DNA from: Achromobacter spanius
GTDB taxonomy: Bacteria > Pseudomonadota > Gammaproteobacteria > Burkholderiales > Burkholderiaceae_B
DNA: 64,000 bases
Assembly (NCBI RefSeq): GCF_002812705.1
Contig: NZ_CP025030.1
Location: forward strand, 6,138,001-6,202,000
Direction of reading: 5' to 3'
Below the pieces are notes generated by a model. That model worked only from the letters and a program-made list of their open reading frames with translations. It made no database searches and had not been told where the DNA came from. The stretch's first letter is position 1, and each line of letters opens with the position of its first letter. A program made the position numbers and the translations under genes. Positions 60,442 to 64,000 of the stretch are shown here, piece after piece.

Positions 60442-61326
60442 ATGCCCCCCGCCGCTACCGCCCGCCCTACTCCGCTGCAAGTCGACCTGGCGCGACACAT
60501 CGCCGAAGACATCGTGGCGCGGCGGCACGAGCCCGGCGCACACCTGTCGGAAGAAACACTGGCGGCGGCTTACGAGGTGTCGCGCACCCCGGTACGCGGC
60601 GCGCTGCGCCTGCTGGCTGCTCAAGGCTTGATCACGCATCGGCCAAACAGCGGCTATACCGTGTCCGACCATGCGGCGGCGGCGCCCCACCCGGCCATTG
60701 AAGGGGCCGGCCCCACGCAGGAAGAGCTGACACGCCAGCTGATCGATGACCGCGCGTCCCGCCAACTGCCCGAGACCTTTACCGAACGCGATCTGTTGCA
60801 GCGCTATGACGCGCCGCGCAGTGTGCTGGCCAAGACCTTGCTGCAATTGTCGGCCGATGGCCTGATCGAGAAACGCAAGGGGCATGGCTGGCAGTTTGCC
60901 CCGTCGCTGGAAAGCGCCGACGCGCTGAACGAAAGCTATCGTTTCCGCATGACGGTGGAATGCGCCGGGCTGCTGGAGCCGACCTTTCGCGTGGACAAGC
61001 CGGCGCTGGCGCGCATGCGTGCCGCGCATGAAGCCCTGATCCAACGTAACGACGCCGACATTTCGGCCACTGAATTTTTTGGCCTGAATGCATCATTCCA
61101 CGAGCTCCTGGCCCGCTTTTCCGGCAACCGCTACATCCTGCAAGCGGTGCAGCAGCAAAACCATCTGCGCCGGCTCGAAGAACACGCCGCTTTCTATCGC
61201 GACGCGCGTTTCGTCAATTCCAGCAACGAGCACCTGCAAATCATCGACGCACTGGAATCCGGCGACCAGGAATGGGCGTCGCAATTGATGCGCCGCCACC
61301 TGAAAGCGTCGCTCCAAGCCTCCTGA
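60442..61326 (+). CDS. GntR family regulator (FCD type) with a second predicted winged helix
   Basis: This 294-residue protein has a normal GntR winged helix at about residues 14-75 (SEETLAAAYEVSRTPVRGAL). A second winged-helix-like segment lies at about 94-152 (FTERDLLQRYDAPRSVLAKT, then LSADGLIEKRKGHGWQF). An FCD-type helical ligand domain covers about 163-290 (FGLNASFHELLARFSGN). GntR proteins usually have one DNA-binding domain. It lies between the C45 operon and the aminotransferase gene and is likely to control both. Confidence 0.85.
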   Translation: MPPAATARPTPLQVDLARHIAEDIVARRHEPGAHLSEETLAAAYEVSRTPVRGALRLLAAQGLITHRPNSGYTVSDHAAAAPHPAIEGAGPTQEELTRQLIDDRASRQLPETFTERDLLQRYDAPRSVLAKTLLQLSADGLIEKRKGHGWQFAPSLESADALNESYRFRMTVECAGLLEPTFRVDKPALARMRAAHEALIQRNDADISATEFFGLNASFHELLARFSGNRYILQAVQQQNHLRRLEEHAAFYRDARFVNSSNEHLQIIDALESGDQEWASQLMRRHLKASLQAS

Positions 61327-61346
61327 CGCGGACACCTCCGCCTGCA

Positions 61347-61366
61347 CCCGCCCCGCCCGGGGCGGG
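61347..61366. terminator. GC-rich hairpin after the GntR gene
   Basis: Arms CCCGCCCCG and CGGGGCGGG are nearly contiguous and lie 20 bp after the stop codon. No T run follows, so termination is uncertain. Confidence 0.4.
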
Positions 61367-61422
61367 CCGGCGCACGGCTGCCCAAGCAGGCTGATCAATG
61401 GTCCATATTGTATTTATAGAAG

Positions 61423-61436
61423 TATTAATACAAAAT
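61423..61436 (-). promoter_or_regulatory. Second copy of the shared motif (ATTTTGTATTAATA)
   Basis: Read on the minus strand it matches the motif at 60320-60333 with one change. It forms the right arm of an inverted repeat (TTGTATT ... AATACAA, left arm about 61408-61414), about 40 bp before the aminotransferase start. Confidence 0.6.
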
Positions 61437-61473
61437 AGATGAACCTGAACTCTCCTTGAAGCAGGATCGTCCC

Positions 61474-62799
61474 ATGTCCACGTCTCCCTCCACCCTTTCC
61501 CAAACCGACGCCTATTGGATGCCGTTTACCGCCAACCGGCGGGTCAAGCGCAACCCGGTGCTGTTCACCGCCGCCGAAGGCATGCACTACATCCGACCGG
61601 ATGGCCGCCGCGTCCTGGACGGCATCGCCGGCCTGTGGTGCGTGAACGCGGGCCATCGCCGCCCGGAAATCGTGGAGGCCATCGCGCGCACCGCCCATGA
61701 ACTGGACTACGCGCCGTCGTTCCAGATGAGCCATCCCCTGGCCTTTGAACTGGCGGACGCGTTATGCGCCGAGGCGCCCGACGGCGTTTCCAATGTGTTC
61801 TTTTCCAACTCGGGCTCGGAAGCGGTGGACACCGCGCTGAAGATTGCGTTGGGCTATCACCGGGCGCGCGGCCAAGGGCAGCGCGTACGGCTGATCGGGC
61901 GCGAACGCTCGTATCACGGCGTTGGGTTCGGCGGGCTGTCCGTGTCGGGCATCGGCGGGCACCGCAAACCCTTTGGCAATCTGCTGCCCTATGTGGACCA
62001 CCTGCCCCACACCTATGACCGCCAGCAAATGGCGTACACGCGCGGTCAGCCGGATTGGGGCGCGCACCTGGCCGACACGCTGGAGCGCATTGTGGCGCTG
62101 CACGACGCCTCAACCATCGCGGCCGTCATCGTCGAACCGGTGGCCGGTTCAACCGGCGTGATCGTGCCGCCGCGCGGCTATCTGCAGCGGCTGCGCAAGA
62201 TCTGCGATGCGCACGGCATCCTGTTGATTTTCGATGAGGTGATCTGCGCTTTCGGACGCATCGACGGCGCATTCGCGTCGCCCTATTTCGGCGTCAAGCC
62301 CGACATCATCACCAGCGCCAAGGGGCTGACCAACGGCGCGATTCCGATGGGCGCAACGCTGGTGCAGCAACACGTGTACGACGCTTTCATGCAAGGCCCG
62401 GAAAGCGCCATCGAGCTATCGCACGGCTACACGTATTCGGGCCACCCCGTGGCCTGCGCGGCGGGCTTGGCGACCCTGGACATCTGCCGTCGCGAGGGCT
62501 TGTTCCAACGCAGCCAGGAACTGGCGCATTACTGGGAAGACGCCGCGCACAGTCTGAAGGGGCTGCCGCATGTGGTCGATATCCGCAACATCGGTCTGCT
62601 GGCCGCCATTGAACTGGCGCCGCTGGAGGGTCAGCCAGGCCAGCGCGCCTATGCGGTGCACAACGCCTGCCTGGAACGCGGATGCCTGATCCGATCGGCG
62701 GGTGACACGATGCTGCTGTCGCCCCCGCTTATCATTGAACGCGCCCAGATCGACGAGCTGTTTTCGGTGCTGGCGGACGTGCTGCGCGCGGGCGCCTGA
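61474..62799 (+). CDS. Class III PLP-dependent aminotransferase (omega-amino acid:pyruvate type)
   Basis: This 441-residue enzyme matches beta-alanine/omega-amino acid:pyruvate aminotransferases: DAYWMPFTANRRVKRNP at the start, GLWCVNAGHRRPEIV, FFSNSGSEAVDTALKIAL, the cofactor Asp in LLIFDEVICAFGR and the PLP lysine in DIITSAKGLTNGAIP. I start at ATG 61474 (MSTSPST) with AGGA upstream. It follows the GntR gene on the same strand but has its own operator-like site, so it may be transcribed separately. Confidence 0.92.
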   Translation: MSTSPSTLSQTDAYWMPFTANRRVKRNPVLFTAAEGMHYIRPDGRRVLDGIAGLWCVNAGHRRPEIVEAIARTAHELDYAPSFQMSHPLAFELADALCAEAPDGVSNVFFSNSGSEAVDTALKIALGYHRARGQGQRVRLIGRERSYHGVGFGGLSVSGIGGHRKPFGNLLPYVDHLPHTYDRQQMAYTRGQPDWGAHLADTLERIVALHDASTIAAVIVEPVAGSTGVIVPPRGYLQRLRKICDAHGILLIFDEVICAFGRIDGAFASPYFGVKPDIITSAKGLTNGAIPMGATLVQQHVYDAFMQGPESAIELSHGYTYSGHPVACAAGLATLDICRREGLFQRSQELAHYWEDAAHSLKGLPHVVDIRNIGLLAAIELAPLEGQPGQRAYAVHNACLERGCLIRSAGDTMLLSPPLIIERAQIDELFSVLADVLRAGA

Positions 62800-62827
62800 A
62801 GCTGCCCGCTGCCCCTCTCGACCGCGA

Positions 62828-63838
62828 TCAGGCCAGGTGGCGCGCCACCGCCTGAACCACCCGCTGGACGTCGTCGGCCGACACGTCCAGGTGCGTGACC
62901 AGGCGCGTGGGGCCGCCGTAGACGGCGCGCATCTGGATGCCTTCCTTGCCCAGCGCTTCGGTCAGCGACTCGCATCGCGCCGGCTCGAACTCCACGAACA
63001 ACATGTTCGTGTCCTGGCTCAGCACCTTCACACCCGGAATACCCCGCAAGCCTTCGGCCAGCGCACGGGCGTTCTCGTGGTCATCGGCCAGGCGCGCAAC
63101 ATGATGCTCCAGCGCATACAGGCAGGCAGCGGCCAGCACGCCCGACTGGCGCAAGCCGCCGCCCAGCACCTTGCGCCAGCGGTACGCGCGGGCGATCAAC
63201 TCCTTGCTGCCCACCAACACCGATCCCACCGGCGCGCCCAAGCCTTTTGAAAAGCAGATGGATACCGAATCGAAGGGCTGACACATGTCGACCAGCGGCT
63301 TGCCACTGGCCGCCGCCGCGTTGAACACGCGCGCGCCGTCCAGGTGGGTCGCCAAGCCTTGCTTGCGCGCCCAATCCGTGGCGGCCTGGATGTAGCCGGC
63401 CGGAATCAGCTTGCCGTGAAAGGTGTTTTCCAAGGCCAGCAAACGGGTGCGGGCAAAGTGGGGATCGCCCTGGGGCTTGACCGCCGCCGCCAACTTCTCC
63501 AGCGGCAGCGAGCCGTCTTCGGCGTGTTCGATGGGCTGGGGCTGGATGCTGCCCAGCACGGCCGCTCCACCACCTTCGTACTTGTAGGTGTGCGCCAGTT
63601 GCCCCACCAGGTATTCATCGCCACGGTCGCAATGGGCCATCAATGCGGCCAGATTGCTTTGCGTGCCGGACGGAAAGAACAGCCCCGCCGCCTTGCCGGC
63701 GCGTTCGGCCACGGCCGCCTGAAGCTGAATCACGGTCGGGTCGTCGCCCATCACGTCGTCACCCAGGGGGGCGGAAACCATGGCCTGCAACATGGCGGGC
63801 GTGGGCCGTGTGACGGTGTCGCTGCGCAGATCGATCAT
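62828..63838 (-). CDS. ltaE: Low-specificity L-threonine aldolase
   Basis: This 336-residue PLP enzyme splits L-threonine or L-allo-threonine to glycine and acetaldehyde. MIDLRSDTVTRPTPAM and GDDVMGDDPTV at the start are diagnostic, LALENTFHGKLIP and THLDGARVFNAA follow, and the PLP lysine is in SICFSKGLGAPVGS. It is convergent with the aminotransferase gene. Confidence 0.93.
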   Translation of the reverse strand: MIDLRSDTVTRPTPAMLQAMVSAPLGDDVMGDDPTVIQLQAAVAERAGKAAGLFFPSGTQSNLAALMAHCDRGDEYLVGQLAHTYKYEGGGAAVLGSIQPQPIEHAEDGSLPLEKLAAAVKPQGDPHFARTRLLALENTFHGKLIPAGYIQAATDWARKQGLATHLDGARVFNAAAASGKPLVDMCQPFDSVSICFSKGLGAPVGSVLVGSKELIARAYRWRKVLGGGLRQSGVLAAACLYALEHHVARLADDHENARALAEGLRGIPGVKVLSQDTNMLFVEFEPARCESLTEALGKEGIQMRAVYGGPTRLVTHLDVSADDVQRVVQAVARHLA

Positions 63839-63889
63839 TGGAAAATCCTTGATGGGGAGTAAGAAGATCGGGAAGGTGAACGCGGAGTG

Positions 63890-64000
63890 TCAGGTGCTGC
63901 GGGCAGCCGGGGCGGCGGGCGCGGCCCGGCTCACGACGAAGATGCCCGCCAGGATCAGGGCCATGCCGCCCAGTTCAACCAGCGAGGGGCGCTCGGACAG
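63890..64000 (-). CDS. C-terminal end of a DMT/EamA-type transporter (cut by window edge)
   Basis: The last 36 residues of a protein entering from the right edge read SERPSLVELGGMALILAGIF followed by a short Ala/Pro tail. This is the typical final helix of EamA/DMT family transporters (xERPxxxExxGxxLIxxGv). Only this end is visible, so the call is tentative. Confidence 0.55.
   Translation of the reverse strand: MSERPSLVELGGMALILAGIFVVSRAAPAAPAARST

Overview
The window is high-GC, densely coded chromosomal DNA. Gene order (sdhCDAB-sdhE-gltA next to mdh, then prpBCD), protein sequences and an IS481-family element point to a betaproteobacterium of the Alcaligenaceae, most likely Achromobacter or a close Bordetella relative. 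That assignment is inference from recognised proteins, not a database search. I see no rRNA, tRNA, CRISPR array, phage or plasmid genes.

Bases 1-23,000 are mostly central carbon metabolism. After the start of an OPT-family transporter (minus strand) come an AceE/MdeB-type 2-oxoacid dehydrogenase E1, malic enzyme maeB, a DUF2214 membrane protein, a LysR regulator and an unknown membrane protein. Then follows a TCA block: on the minus strand a GntR/HutC-type regulator, sdhC, sdhD, sdhA, sdhB, sdhE and gltA; on the plus strand mdh and the methylcitrate genes prpB, prpC, prpD. hemJ and a THUMP-domain RNA methyltransferase with an RG-repeat tail follow.

Bases 23,000-36,000 are housekeeping: a strongly signalled 62-residue small protein, an RDD protein, an LpxH-like phosphoesterase, an acyl-CoA synthetase coupled to a gamma-carbonic anhydrase, hslO, an orphan TadE-like protein, then ftsB, eno, a DUF1330 protein and pyrG on the minus strand. 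An unknown membrane protein is followed by three tandem copies of a palindromic repeat, one split by a complete IS481-family insertion sequence with a 6-bp target duplication.

Bases 36,200-47,500 hold a nine-gene minus-strand operon: an RpiR regulator with a perfect palindrome in its leader, isoaspartyl peptidase iaaA, a GsiABCD-type peptide importer, a P1-family (DmpA/BapA-like) aminopeptidase, a DppA-type D-aminopeptidase and an M24B X-Pro aminopeptidase. The enzymes together suggest scavenging of beta-linked, isoaspartyl, D- and proline-containing peptides. A GNAT protein, scoAB, a thioesterase, ETF-ubiquinone oxidoreductase, an SDR-like protein and an eroded cytochrome P450 next to an ABM-domain gene follow.

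Bases 53,900-62,800 hold a second peptide-type ABC importer in an operon headed by a C45 (acyltransferase/amidohydrolase) enzyme. It is divergent from a GntR regulator with two predicted winged helices, which is followed by a class III aminotransferase. A shared 14-bp motif lies in front of both the C45 operon and the aminotransferase. The window ends with L-threonine aldolase and the last residues of a DMT/EamA transporter.

The most unusual signal is a family of roughly 180-250 bp nested palindromes bounded by GTAGGATGGGTG and CACCCATCCTAC. In three of five locations the TAG in the element's first bases is the stop codon of the neighbouring gene. Several copies carry different short tandem repeats in the core.
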